Below, piece after piece: positions 26,267-35,368 of a stretch of DNA of 64,000 nt (positions are counted from its first letter, which is position 1; each line of letters starts with the position of its first letter). The stretch lies in contig CAJTSM010000001.1 of NCBI GenBank assembly GCA_910578935.1, positions 219,440 to 283,439 of the forward strand, in the 5' to 3' direction. Position numbers and translations under genes: made by a program. Source of the stretch: an uncultured Oscillibacter sp. Lineage in GTDB: Bacteria > Bacillota > Clostridia > Oscillospirales > Oscillospiraceae. A model generated the notes under the pieces. That model was given only the letters and a program-made list of their open reading frames with translations, was not told where the DNA came from and ran no database searches.

Positions 26267-29200
26267 CTGAAATAGTCCCTGGCAGCCTGGAAAAGCTGGA
26301 GGTCGTAATTGCCGGGGACATTTTGATACAGGCCGGGGCCGATCCGCTCGGCGTGGCCCATTTTGCCGAAAATACGGCCGTCGGGAGATGTGATGCCCTC
26401 CACAGCCCAGATGGAACCATTTGGATTGAAGTCCGGGTCCATCGTGGGAAGTCCCTCCAGGTCTGCGTACTGAGTGGCAACTTGACCTGCCGCCGCAAGC
26501 TTTTGCAGGAGCTCCGGCGGGCAGAGGAAGCGGCCCTCCCCGTGGGAAATCGGAACGGCGTAGACCTCTCCGGGATTCACCCGGGCCAGCCAGGGGGACC
26601 GGTTCGAAACAATCCGGGTACTGACAATCTTGGATTGGTGCCGTCCGATGGTGTTGAAGCTCAGAGTGGGACAGTCCTCCCCGCAGTTCACAATTTCGCC
26701 AAAGGGGACCAGTCCCAATTTAATCAGGGCCTGGAAACCGTTGCAGATGCCCAGGGCCAGGCCGTCCCGGTTTTTAAGTAGGTCCATGACCGCCTCAGAG
26801 GTTTCCGGCCCCCGGAGGAAGGCGGTGATGAACTTACCGGAGCCGTCAGGTTCGTCGCCGCCGGAGAAACCGCCGGGAAGGAAGAGGATTTGGCTCTCCC
26901 GGAGCTTCCGGGCGAAGGCGGCGGCGGACTCGGATACGTCTTTGGCGGACTGGTTGCCCACGACGAAAATCTCTGTCTCCAGGCCCGCCCGCTGGGCGGC
27001 CCGGGCGCTGTCGTACTCGCAGTTGGTACCGGGGAAGACGGGGATCAGCACCTTGGGTTTTGCCGCGCCGATCCTCGGGGCGGGACGGGTGAAGGCGGGG
27101 CAGTCCAGGACCGGGGCCTCGCCCTCCACGCCGGCGCGGTTGGGATAAACGTCCTCCAGGACGGCTTCGTTCAGGGACAGCAGCTCGTCAATGGGGGCGG
27201 AATCCTCGCCGATTATAATCACGGGCTCCGCTGTGGTGACGCCGATGCGCTTGGCGCAGGGGAGATCAATTTCTTCCGTCAGTTCCGCCACAATGGTTCC
27301 CCGATTCAGGCCGTACCAGCGGTGAGGGACGGCGGCGCCGGCCGCAAAGCCGATCCGGTTGCCGAAGGCCATGTTCATGACCGCTTCCGCCGTGCTGTGC
27401 TCCACCGCCCAGGCGGCCTTTACCTTGCCGCTTTGGGCCAGTTCATGGAACGCCGTCCAGGCGGTTTTCAGATTCTTCGCGTTGCCGCCGCCGAAGCAGT
27501 ACACCGGGTGTCCCGGCTCCTTGAACTCCGGCGTGACAACTTCCCCCGCCTGAATGGGGGCGATAGCGAAGGAGATCAGGGTCGGGGGGACATCCAGGTC
27601 CAGGAAGGAGCCGGACATGGAGTCCTTGCCGCCGATGGCCGCCGCGCCGAAGTCCATCTGGGCCTCCATGGCCCCCAGGAGGGCCATAAAGGGCTTGCCC
27701 CAGCGGTCCGGGTCGCTCCGCAGCTTCTCGAAGTATTCCTGTAAGGTCAGATAGGCGGCCCTGTAGTCCGCGCCGGAGGCCGCCAGCTTGGCCAGGGAGA
27801 TCACCACGCTACTATAGGCCCCCCCATAGGGGTCCTCGCTCATGATTTCCGGGTTGAAGCCCCAGGCCATGACGCTGGCCTGTTCCGTCTCCTGGCCCGG
27901 CAGCACCGGGAGGAGGGCCGTCATGGACTGGGCGGGGCTCCTTTGCGTCTTTCCGCCGTAGGGCATGGTGACGCTGCCCGCGCCGATGGTGGAGTCGAAG
28001 CGCTCCACCAGGCCCCGGCGGGATGCGCATTTCAAACTGGAGGCAGTTTCCCGGAGACTTCCCGGATCGCCGATGAGCAGGTGGCGCTGAATTTCCGGGA
28101 CGGAAACCTTGGCATGCTTCACCGCGCCGTTGGAGTTCAAAAACTCCCGGCTCAGGTCCACGATGGTTTCCCCCTGCCACTTCATGACCATGCGGGGACG
28201 TTCCGTCACGACGGCAACCTGATAGGCCTCCAGGTTTTCCGCTTTAGCGGCGGCGATGAATTTCTCCGCGTCCTCGGGGGCCACCACCACCGCCATGCGC
28301 TCCTGGCTCTCGGAGATGGCAAGCTCCGTGCCGTCCAGACCGTCGTACTTCTTCCGCACCGCGTCCAGGTCGATGGTCAACCCGTCCGCCAGCTCGCCGA
28401 TGGCGACGCTGACGCCCCCCGCGCCAAAGTCATTGCAGCGCTTGATGAGGCGGGTGACGCTGCCGTCCCGGAAGAGGCGCTGGATCTTCCGCTCCTCCGG
28501 GGCGTTGCCCTTCTGGACCTCGCTGGCCATGGTCTGGAGGGACTTGCGGTCGTGGCTCTTAGAGGAGCCCGTAGCCCCTCCGATCCCGTCCCGGCCTGTC
28601 CGGCCTCCCAGGAGGATCACCACATCTCCAGGGGCAGGGCGCTCCCGGCGAACGTTTTGCGCCGGAGCCGCGCCCACTACCGCGCCCACCTCCAAGTGCT
28701 TGGCGACGTATCCGGGATGGTAAACCTCCGCCACGTGGCCGGTGGCAAGGCCAATCTGGTTGCCATAGGAGGAGTAGCCCGCCGCCGCCGTCTGACAGAG
28801 TTTCCGCTGGGGAAGCTTTCCCGGAAGCGTCCTGTCTAGGGGCGTCCGGGGATCGCCGCAGCCGGTAAGGCGCATGGCCTGATGGACATAGGCCCGGCCG
28901 GACAGAGGGTCCCGGATGCAGCCGCCGATGCAGGTGGCCGCGCCGCCGAAGGGCTCGATCTCCGTGGGGTGGTTGTGGGTTTCGTTCTTGAACATCAGCA
29001 GCCAGTCCTGGATTTTGCCGTCCACTTTGGCCGGGACGTGAATGGAGCAGGCATTAATCTCCTCGCTCTCGTCCAGCTCCGGAAGGAGCCCCTGTTTTTT
29101 CAAAGCCTTTGCGGCGATCGTGGCAATGTCCATCAGGGTTTTCGGACGGGCTTCGGCCTTCTCTCCGTAGACCTCCCGGCGGAGGGCCAGATAGCGGTCG

Positions 29201-29946
29201 TAAGCGGCTTGAACGGCGGAGTCGGAAATCTCCACCCTGTCCAGGTGGGTGGAAAAGGTGGTGTGGCGGCAGTGGTCGGACCAATAGGTATCCACCACCC
29301 GGACCTCCGTAATCATAGGATCCCGGCGCTCAATATCCCGGAAGTAAGTTTGCAGGAATTTCAGGTCGTCCAAATCCATGGCCAGACCCAGCTTGTCCAG
29401 AAGGGCGGACAGGGCCGTGCCGTCCATGGCGGTGAAGCCGGTGAGTATTTCCACCGCCTGAGGGGCGGCGTGGGTGCGGGCCAGGGTTTCCGGTTTCTCC
29501 AGGGATGCCTCCCGGCTCTCTACCGGGTTGATGACGTAACCCTTGATTTTCTCAAGGTCCGCCGGGGAGAGATTCCCCTCCAGCAGGTACACTTTGGCGT
29601 AGGACACCAACGGGCGGTCCACTCCCGCCATAAGTTGGATGCATTGGGCGGCGGAATCCGCCCGCTGGTCGAACTGGCCCGGCAAGGCCTCCACCGCCAG
29701 AACGGTGTGAGGCCCCTTCGGCAGGGGGCAGTCCTCCTCATAGAGAAGGTCTACCTGGGGTTCGGAGAAGACAATGGACTTCGCCTGCTGGAAAACCTCC
29801 TCCGAGAGGCCCTCCACATCATAGCGGTTCACCAGCCGAAGGCCTGTAAGAGCGGCAACTCCCAAAATAGTTTGCAGTTCTGCCAAAAGCCCCCGGGCCT
29901 CCAGCCGGAGGGCGGACTTCTTCTCCACGTATACGCGTCTTACCAT
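26260..29946 (-). CDS. purL: Phosphoribosylformylglycinamidine synthase, single-chain PurL
   Basis: About 1228 residues, the large form with synthetase and glutaminase fused. It converts FGAR, ATP and glutamine to FGAM. The ATP-binding region has NETHNHPTEIEPFGGAATCIGG and VILLGGRTGRDGIGGA; the C-terminal class I amidotransferase has GGFSGGDEPDGSGK, LGICNGFQAL (nucleophile Cys) and ISHGEGRF (His). The ATG at 29946 follows GGAGG with eight-base spacing; an upstream in-frame GTG-type start overlaps purD and is unlikely. The next upstream gene purD ends two bases earlier, so translation is coupled. The Gln-hydrolysing site is intact here, unlike in PurF of this operon. Confidence 0.96.
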   Translation of the reverse strand: MVRRVYVEKKSALRLEARGLLAELQTILGVAALTGLRLVNRYDVEGLSEEVFQQAKSIVFSEPQVDLLYEEDCPLPKGPHTVLAVEALPGQFDQRADSAAQCIQLMAGVDRPLVSYAKVYLLEGNLSPADLEKIKGYVINPVESREASLEKPETLARTHAAPQAVEILTGFTAMDGTALSALLDKLGLAMDLDDLKFLQTYFRDIERRDPMITEVRVVDTYWSDHCRHTTFSTHLDRVEISDSAVQAAYDRYLALRREVYGEKAEARPKTLMDIATIAAKALKKQGLLPELDESEEINACSIHVPAKVDGKIQDWLLMFKNETHNHPTEIEPFGGAATCIGGCIRDPLSGRAYVHQAMRLTGCGDPRTPLDRTLPGKLPQRKLCQTAAAGYSSYGNQIGLATGHVAEVYHPGYVAKHLEVGAVVGAAPAQNVRRERPAPGDVVILLGGRTGRDGIGGATGSSKSHDRKSLQTMASEVQKGNAPEERKIQRLFRDGSVTRLIKRCNDFGAGGVSVAIGELADGLTIDLDAVRKKYDGLDGTELAISESQERMAVVVAPEDAEKFIAAAKAENLEAYQVAVVTERPRMVMKWQGETIVDLSREFLNSNGAVKHAKVSVPEIQRHLLIGDPGSLRETASSLKCASRRGLVERFDSTIGAGSVTMPYGGKTQRSPAQSMTALLPVLPGQETEQASVMAWGFNPEIMSEDPYGGAYSSVVISLAKLAASGADYRAAYLTLQEYFEKLRSDPDRWGKPFMALLGAMEAQMDFGAAAIGGKDSMSGSFLDLDVPPTLISFAIAPIQAGEVVTPEFKEPGHPVYCFGGGNAKNLKTAWTAFHELAQSGKVKAAWAVEHSTAEAVMNMAFGNRIGFAAGAAVPHRWYGLNRGTIVAELTEEIDLPCAKRIGVTTAEPVIIIGEDSAPIDELLSLNEAVLEDVYPNRAGVEGEAPVLDCPAFTRPAPRIGAAKPKVLIPVFPGTNCEYDSARAAQRAGLETEIFVVGNQSAKDVSESAAAFARKLRESQILFLPGGFSGGDEPDGSGKFITAFLRGPETSEAVMDLLKNRDGLALGICNGFQALIKLGLVPFGEIVNCGEDCPTLSFNTIGRHQSKIVSTRIVSNRSPWLARVNPGEVYAVPISHGEGRFLCPPELLQKLAAAGQVATQYADLEGLPTMDPDFNPNGSIWAVEGITSPDGRIFGKMGHAERIGPGLYQNVPGNYDLQLFQAARDYFSL

Positions 29947-29948
29947 GA

Positions 29949-31247
29949 TTAGCCCTCCGCGGCGCACAGCGCCTGTTTTTCCAGTTCGGCCAAGGCCCGC
30001 CTGCCGATGTCGTGCCGGAGATATTTGCCCTCAAAATGAATATGCTCCGCGGCGGCATAGGCGGTTTCCAGCGCGGCTTGCAGAGTGCCGCCCACAGCGG
30101 TGACGCCCAGCACCCGCCCCCCGCTGGTGACCAGGGTCCCGTCCTCCGCCAGCGCGTCTCCGGCATGGTAAACAGTGACGGGAAGTCCCTGGGGGATGGT
30201 AATTTCTTTTCCCTTTTCATAGCCGCCGGGGTAACCGCCGGAAGCCAGGATGACACAGGCGGCCGCGCCGCTGTGCCATTCCACCTGGAGATCTCCCAGA
30301 GTTTCGTTTTCCACAGCCTGCATAACAGTTAAAAGATCGGTTTTCAGCAGGGGCAGAACCACCTGGGTTTCCGGGTCGCCGAAACGGCAGTTGTATTCAA
30401 TCACTTTGGGCCCGTCCGGAGTGAGCATCAGGCCAAAGTAAAGACAGCCTTTAAAAGGGCAGCCCTCCGCCCGCATAGCGGCCAGTGTCGGAAGGAAAAT
30501 GGTTTCCATACAGGTTCGGGCGGCTTCCGGAGTGTAGCAGGGATTGGGCGCAATGGTCCCCATGCCGCCGGTATTGAGCCCGGTGTCGCCGTCTCCGGCC
30601 CGCTTGTGATCCATGGAGGAAACCATTGGGACGATGGCGGTGCCGTCGGTGAAAGCCAGGACGCTGACTTCCGGGCCTGTCAGGAACTCCTCAATGACGA
30701 TCTCGTCGCCGGAGTCGCCGAAGGCCTTGTCCTCCATGATGGACTTCACGGCATCCTCTGCCTCGGCCAGATTCCGGGGGATCAGCACCCCCTTGCCCAA
30801 GGCCAGTCCGTCGGCCTTGACCACGATGGGAAAGGAGGCGGTTTTCAGATAGGTCAAAGCCTTGGCCGGATCGTCGAAAACCTCATAACGGGCAGTGGGA
30901 ATGCCATACTTCTTCATCAGGTTCTTGGAGAAGACCTTGCTGGCCTCAATGCGGGCGGCTTTGGCGTCGGGACCAAAGCAGGGAACGCCCGCCTCATGGA
31001 GCCGGTCCACGCAGCCCAGGGCCAGAGGGTCGTCCGGGGCCACCACGGCAAAGCCGATGGAATGGGACTTCGCAAAGTCCACGATTTTGCCGATGTCCTT
31101 GGCCCCAATGGAGGGGACGCACACCGCGTCGGCGGCTATGCCGCCGTTGCCGGGCACGGCGTAGATTGTTTTTACAGAGGGATTTTCCTTAAGCTTTTTG
31201 ATGATGGCATGTTCGCGGCCTCCGCCGCCGACGACGAGTACATTCAT
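29949..31247 (-). CDS. purD: Phosphoribosylamine-glycine ligase
   Basis: 432 residues, ATP-grasp family, second step of purine synthesis (PRA + Gly + ATP to GAR). It begins MNVLVVGGGGREHAI, the conserved family start, and has VVKADGLALGKGV, GPEVSVLAFTDG, DHKRAGDGDTGLNTGGMG and EYNCRFGDPETQ (metal ligands). It is coupled to purL downstream (two-base gap) and lies 10 bases after purH. Full length with no anomalies. Confidence 0.97.
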   Translation of the reverse strand: MNVLVVGGGGREHAIIKKLKENPSVKTIYAVPGNGGIAADAVCVPSIGAKDIGKIVDFAKSHSIGFAVVAPDDPLALGCVDRLHEAGVPCFGPDAKAARIEASKVFSKNLMKKYGIPTARYEVFDDPAKALTYLKTASFPIVVKADGLALGKGVLIPRNLAEAEDAVKSIMEDKAFGDSGDEIVIEEFLTGPEVSVLAFTDGTAIVPMVSSMDHKRAGDGDTGLNTGGMGTIAPNPCYTPEAARTCMETIFLPTLAAMRAEGCPFKGCLYFGLMLTPDGPKVIEYNCRFGDPETQVVLPLLKTDLLTVMQAVENETLGDLQVEWHSGAAACVILASGGYPGGYEKGKEITIPQGLPVTVYHAGDALAEDGTLVTSGGRVLGVTAVGGTLQAALETAYAAAEHIHFEGKYLRHDIGRRALAELEKQALCAAEG

Positions 31248-31257
31248 GAAGGCCTCC

Positions 31258-32436
31258 TTAATGATGAAACAGCCGCATCCCGGTGAAGCACATGGTCATG
31301 CCGTATTTGTCGGCGGCTTCAATGACGTGGTCGTCCCGGATGCTTCCGCCAGGCTGAACAATATACTCCACGCCGCTCTTCTTGGCCCGCTCCACGTTGT
31401 CCCCGAAGGGGAAGAAGGCGTCGGAGCCGCAGGTGACGCCGGCGAGCTTGGCGATCCAGTCCTTTTTCTCCCTCTGGCTCAGGGGCTGGGGGCGCTCCGT
31501 GAAGACCCGCTGCCATTCACCGTCTGCCAGCAGGTCCTCCCACTCGTCGGAGAGGTACACATCAATGGCATTGTCCCGGTCCGGACGGCGGAGCTTTTCC
31601 ACAAAGGGCAGGGCCAGGACCGCCGGGTGCTGCCGCAGCCACCAGTTGTCCGCTTTTGTTCCCGCCAGACGGGTGCAGTGAATACGGCTCTGCTGGCCTG
31701 CGCCCACACCGATCGCCTGCCCATCTTTTACGTAGCAGACGGAGTTGGACTGGGTGTATTTCAGAGTAATGAGAGCCACCAGCATATCGGTTTTCGCCGG
31801 TTCGGGGAGGTTATGGTTTTTTGTCACGATGCGGGTCAGAAGGTCCGCGCCAATCTTATACTCGTTCCGGCCCTGCTGGAAAGTGACGCCGAAGACATCC
31901 TTGTACTCCTGGGGAGCGGGCCTATAGGCCGGATCAATCCGAACCACGTTATATCCGCCCTTTTTCTTGGTCTTCAGAATTTCCAGGGCCTCCTCTGTGT
32001 ATCCGGGAGCGATGACACCGTCGGAAACCTCGGCCTTGAGATACTGCGCCGCCGCCGCGTCGCAAACATCGGAGAGGGCCGCCCAATCGCCGTAGGAACA
32101 GAGGCGGTCCGCCCCCCGCGCCCGGATATAGGCACAGGCAATGGGACTCAGGTCCGCGTCCGGCTCCACAAAATAGAGTTTCCGGTCCGTCTCGCTGAGG
32201 GGCAGGCCTACGGCGGCTCCGGCGGGGGAGACGTGTTTGAAGCTGGCGGCGGAGGGGAGGCCGGTAGCCTCCTTCAGCTCTCTGGCCAGCTGCCAGGAAT
32301 TCAGTGCGTCCAGGAAGTTGATATAACCCGGCTTGCCGTTCAGAACGGTGAGCGGCAGGTCCCCGCCGTCCTTCATGAAGATACGGGAGGGCTTCTGATT
32401 TGGATTACAGCCGTATTTCAGTTCCAGCTCATTCAT
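31258..32436 (-). CDS. purH: AICAR formyltransferase (stand-alone PurH domain)
   Basis: 392 residues covering only the AICAR transformylase part of PurH; the N-terminal IMP cyclohydrolase (MGS-like) domain is absent. The family motif of the transformylase is seen: ELELKYGCNPNQKPSR at the start, SFKHVSPAGAAVG, YTQSNSVCYVKDGQ, GAGQQSRIHCTRLAG and SDAFFPFGDNV. It formylates AICAR with 10-formyl-THF to FAICAR. A separate cyclohydrolase (PurO or PurJ type) would be needed and is not in the window. The ATG at 32436 follows GGAGCG; the longer open frame upstream overlaps the preceding gene and is not used. Confidence 0.92.
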   Translation of the reverse strand: MNELELKYGCNPNQKPSRIFMKDGGDLPLTVLNGKPGYINFLDALNSWQLARELKEATGLPSAASFKHVSPAGAAVGLPLSETDRKLYFVEPDADLSPIACAYIRARGADRLCSYGDWAALSDVCDAAAAQYLKAEVSDGVIAPGYTEEALEILKTKKKGGYNVVRIDPAYRPAPQEYKDVFGVTFQQGRNEYKIGADLLTRIVTKNHNLPEPAKTDMLVALITLKYTQSNSVCYVKDGQAIGVGAGQQSRIHCTRLAGTKADNWWLRQHPAVLALPFVEKLRRPDRDNAIDVYLSDEWEDLLADGEWQRVFTERPQPLSQREKKDWIAKLAGVTCGSDAFFPFGDNVERAKKSGVEYIVQPGGSIRDDHVIEAADKYGMTMCFTGMRLFHH

Positions 32437-32476
32437 GTTCGCGCTCCTTTTTTCTTTCGTAGTGGTGGAGTTTCCA

Positions 32477-33589
32477 TCAGTTCTCCGGCAGGTCGAAGGG
32501 CTCGGGGCGGAATGTCCCATCCTCTCCCCGAACGAAAGCGCTTCGGTAGGGGGCGGCCAGCAGAGGAATAACCTCCGGGTCCAGGTTGCAGACGGTATTC
32601 AGGTCATAAATCCCGGTGTGGCCGATGTCGGCAATATAGTCCTCGCTCTCGTCGCCGGAGAAAAAGCGCCAGCCGCTGTCGGGGAAAGCCGTCTCCGGCT
32701 CCTCCCGGTAACACCAGCCCACCTTGCAGCCGTCCACGGCGATGCGGTCTGTAAGGAAACAGCCGTTGGGGCCCTCCCAGTCCGGAAGATACATTTTCAT
32801 CTCGGAGGGCCAGAGACGGCACTCTTTTTCCCGCTTGGGCACGTACCAAAAGCCGCTGTCCCATGCGGCGTCGTTGGCAAGCAGTGTCCGCACCAGGTCC
32901 ATCCACAGCCGCTGGGCCTTCCGGAGGTCCGGCAAAGAGGTTCCCTGACGGAAATCCCAGTACAGCGCGCCGCAGACCAGGCTGGCGGCGTACTCCTCCC
33001 AGCTGCCGAAGGCCTGGGCCTGGATGATCTGCTCTTCCGCCAAACGGTCGAATTCCTCCCGGCTCAGCAGGCCGCAGGCCAGCGCCGCCCGGAGATGGCC
33101 CACCCGTTCGCTGATGTCCCAAGCGAGATAGCCCTGATGGCCCACCAGGGGGTAAAATTGGGCGGAGAAATCCCGGGCCCGGATAAAGAACCCGGCGGCG
33201 TCAGGATTCAGGGAGGCGATGTCAAAGAGGGGCCGGCCTTCCCAAACGGCTTCAAAGTCCAAGTAGTTGTCCTGGCAATGGAACTGCCGGTCACAAAAGT
33301 CCAGAAGACTCTCCCGGTCCTTGATACCGTAAACCGTTTTTAAATGTGCCCGGCAGGCGGCGGCATCAGCGTCTGAGCCGCAGAGCGGCAGGGCAGTAAA
33401 GTAGTCCGCCGCCTTGACATCCGGAAGGCCGGGAGTTTTTCGCAGGGCGGGAACTCCTGCAAGCAAGGCAAGAAAGGCATCCCGTTCACAAGGCCGCCGC
33501 TCCCGCCGGGAGCGCTTCAGCAGAGCCTGAACGTCCCGCTCCAAACCGGAGGGACAGGGATGAAAATCGTGGAGTTGAGAGAGGTCCAT
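32477..33589 (-). CDS. DUF1266 and DUF2185 (Imm33-like) fusion protein
   Basis: 370 residues. The middle (about 145-225: GYLAWDISERVGHLRAALACG, EEQIIQAQAFGSWEEYAAS, GALYWDF) fits DUF1266. The C-terminal ~100 residues (GWCYREEPETAFPDSGWRFF, GDESEDYIADIGHTGIYDL, APYRSAFVRGEDG) fit DUF2185, an immunity-protein-like domain of the SUKH/Imm33 type. There is no signal or membrane segment. It sits inside the purine operon between purN and purH: its ATG at 33589 lies two bases after the purN stop, so it is co-translated with purN. Neither domain has an established role in purine synthesis. The function is unknown. Confidence 0.75.
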   Translation of the reverse strand: MDLSQLHDFHPCPSGLERDVQALLKRSRRERRPCERDAFLALLAGVPALRKTPGLPDVKAADYFTALPLCGSDADAAACRAHLKTVYGIKDRESLLDFCDRQFHCQDNYLDFEAVWEGRPLFDIASLNPDAAGFFIRARDFSAQFYPLVGHQGYLAWDISERVGHLRAALACGLLSREEFDRLAEEQIIQAQAFGSWEEYAASLVCGALYWDFRQGTSLPDLRKAQRLWMDLVRTLLANDAAWDSGFWYVPKREKECRLWPSEMKMYLPDWEGPNGCFLTDRIAVDGCKVGWCYREEPETAFPDSGWRFFSGDESEDYIADIGHTGIYDLNTVCNLDPEVIPLLAAPYRSAFVRGEDGTFRPEPFDLPEN

Positions 33590-33591
33590 TA

Positions 33592-34209
33592 TCAAAAACC
33601 ATCCTTTCCGTCAGTGGCCAGGGCCTGGGCGGTCAGCTCCGCCGCCCGGGGCAGCAGTACCCATTCCGCCTGTTCCATCACCCGGCGCTGGAGCACTTCC
33701 GGCGTGTCTCCGGGAAGAACTTCCACCGCTTTTTGCAGAAGAATGCATCCTCCGTCGGGAATTTCATTGACCAGATGTACCGTAGCCCCGGTGACCTTCA
33801 CCCCCCGGCGCAGGGCCTCCTCGTGGACCTTCAGGCCGTACATGCCCTTGCCGCAGAAGGCGGGAATGAGGGAGGGGTGAACGTTTAGAATGCGGTCCGG
33901 CCAGCATTTCACAAAACCTTCCGACAAAATGGAGAGGAAGCCCGCCAGAACGATCATGTCCGCCCGGTACTCCGTCAGTTTCTCCGTCAGGCCGGCTTCA
34001 AATTCCGCCTGGGTATTCCCCTTTCGGGAAATGGCGAAGCCGGGAACGCCGTGATTCTTCGCCCGCTCCAGGGCATAGGCTCCGGGAGTGCTGGAGAGCA
34101 CCAGAACGATATCCCCGTGGGGAATTTTGCCCGCTTCCTGGGCGTTCAGCAAAGCCTCCAAATTGGTTCCGCCGCCGGAGACTAAGACGGCGATTCTCGC
34201 TTTGCTCAT
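33592..34209 (-). CDS. purN: Phosphoribosylglycinamide formyltransferase
   Basis: 205 residues; transfers formyl from 10-formyl-THF to GAR. The start (RIAVLVSGGGTNLEALLNA), LAGFLSILSEGFV, the catalytic block ILNVHPSLIPAFCGKGMYG (Asn, His) and VTGATVHLVNEIPDGGCIL (catalytic Asp) are all in place. It overlaps purM by four bases (ATGA) and is followed immediately by the DUF1266/DUF2185 gene. Confidence 0.96.
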   Translation of the reverse strand: MSKARIAVLVSGGGTNLEALLNAQEAGKIPHGDIVLVLSSTPGAYALERAKNHGVPGFAISRKGNTQAEFEAGLTEKLTEYRADMIVLAGFLSILSEGFVKCWPDRILNVHPSLIPAFCGKGMYGLKVHEEALRRGVKVTGATVHLVNEIPDGGCILLQKAVEVLPGDTPEVLQRRVMEQAEWVLLPRAAELTAQALATDGKDGF

Positions 34210-35258
34210 ACGCTCTCAAAGTCCACGCCGCGGGCGTCTTTGGACACGCAGCCGGCGCATACGGCATCTGTTTCGCCTGCCGCCGCCAGCAGCTCCAAAG
34301 CCTTCTCCGTCTGAGCCGCAGGAACTGCCAGCACCATGCCAAGGCCCATGTTAAAGGTGTTGTACATGTCGTGATCCGAGATATCTCCCCGCTTTTGAAT
34401 CAGGTCAAAAATGGGCTGCTTCGGAATGACATCCGGCACAATCCGCGCGCCAAGACCTTTGGGCAGCATCCGGGGAATGTTCTCGAAAAAGCCGCCGCCG
34501 GTGATATGGGACGCTCCGTGCAGGTCGATGCCCCCATCCAACAGGGCCCGAATCGCCTTCACATAAATTTTTGTGGGGGCCAGCAGGACTTCGCCCAGTG
34601 ATTTCCCTCCCAGCTCCTCCAGGGGAACCGTCAGACCGGCGTGCTCGATATCAAGGGCCTTTCTCACCAGGGAAAAGCCGTTGGAGTGAACGCCGGAAGA
34701 GGTCAGACCAATCAGGGCGTCTCCCTCCCGGACCTTACTGCCGTCGATGATTTTGGGCTTGTCCACCACGCCCACGGCAAACCCCGCGATGTCGTAGTCG
34801 TCCGGAGCCATAACACCGGGATGCTCGGCGGTTTCGCCGCCGATCAGGGCGCAGCCGGACTGGACGCAGCCCTCCGCCACACCGGAGACGATAGAGGCTA
34901 TTTTCTTCGCCTCATTCTTGCCGGTCGCAATGTAATCCAGGAAAAAGAGAGGCCGGGCTCCGCAGCAAATAATGTCGTTGACGCACATGGCCACACAGTC
35001 GATTCCGATGGAGTCATGTTTGTCCAGCAGCTGGGCAAGGCGCAGCTTAGTGCCCACGCCGTCGGTGCCGGAAACCAAAACAGGCTCCGCCATACCGGTA
35101 AAGTCCGGGGCGAAGAGGCCGCCAAAACCGCCGATGCCGGAAACCACGCCGGGGATGTTCGTGCGCTCAACAAAGGGCTTCATCAGCCGCACACCCTCAT
35201 AGCCGGCGTTGATATCCACGCCGGCGGCAGCGTAGGCGGCGGAATGGGAGTTTTCCAT
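34206..35258 (-). CDS. purM: Phosphoribosylformylglycinamidine cyclo-ligase
   Basis: 350 residues; closes the imidazole ring, FGAM + ATP to AIR. Typical blocks: AAAGVDINAGYEGVRLMKP at the start, VSGTDGVGTKLRLA, CVNDIICCGARPLFFLDYI, GGETAEHPGVM and HITGGGFFENIPRM. Its start is separated from the purF stop by about 110 bases holding an inverted-repeat element, the only sizeable gap between purC and purD apart from the gene of unknown function. Confidence 0.97.
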   Translation of the reverse strand: MENSHSAAYAAAGVDINAGYEGVRLMKPFVERTNIPGVVSGIGGFGGLFAPDFTGMAEPVLVSGTDGVGTKLRLAQLLDKHDSIGIDCVAMCVNDIICCGARPLFFLDYIATGKNEAKKIASIVSGVAEGCVQSGCALIGGETAEHPGVMAPDDYDIAGFAVGVVDKPKIIDGSKVREGDALIGLTSSGVHSNGFSLVRKALDIEHAGLTVPLEELGGKSLGEVLLAPTKIYVKAIRALLDGGIDLHGASHITGGGFFENIPRMLPKGLGARIVPDVIPKQPIFDLIQKRGDISDHDMYNTFNMGLGMVLAVPAAQTEKALELLAAAGETDAVCAGCVSKDARGVDFESV

Positions 35259-35278
35259 GTTTAAACCTCCGATTCGTT

Positions 35279-35361
35279 GTAGGGGCCGCCGCCTTCGGCG
35301 GCCCGTTTATAGGGAAGAAACGGTTTGCGGAGAGCAGGCCGCCGAGGGCGGCGGCCCCTAC
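35279..35361. repeat. 83-bp inverted-repeat element between purF and purM
   Basis: Perfect 15-bp terminal repeats GTAGGGGCCGCCGCC and GGCGGCGGCCCCTAC bound an 83-bp unit that can fold on itself. The ends match those of the 80-bp unit inside the element at 26110. No target duplication is obvious. In the pur transcript it forms a strong hairpin and could affect the purF/purM expression ratio. Confidence 0.8.
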
Positions 35362-35368
35362 GGGCAGG

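Noticed and set aside
28882..29952. 356-codon plus-strand frame
   Set aside because: Antisense to purL, whose motifs are complete; no binding site or family.
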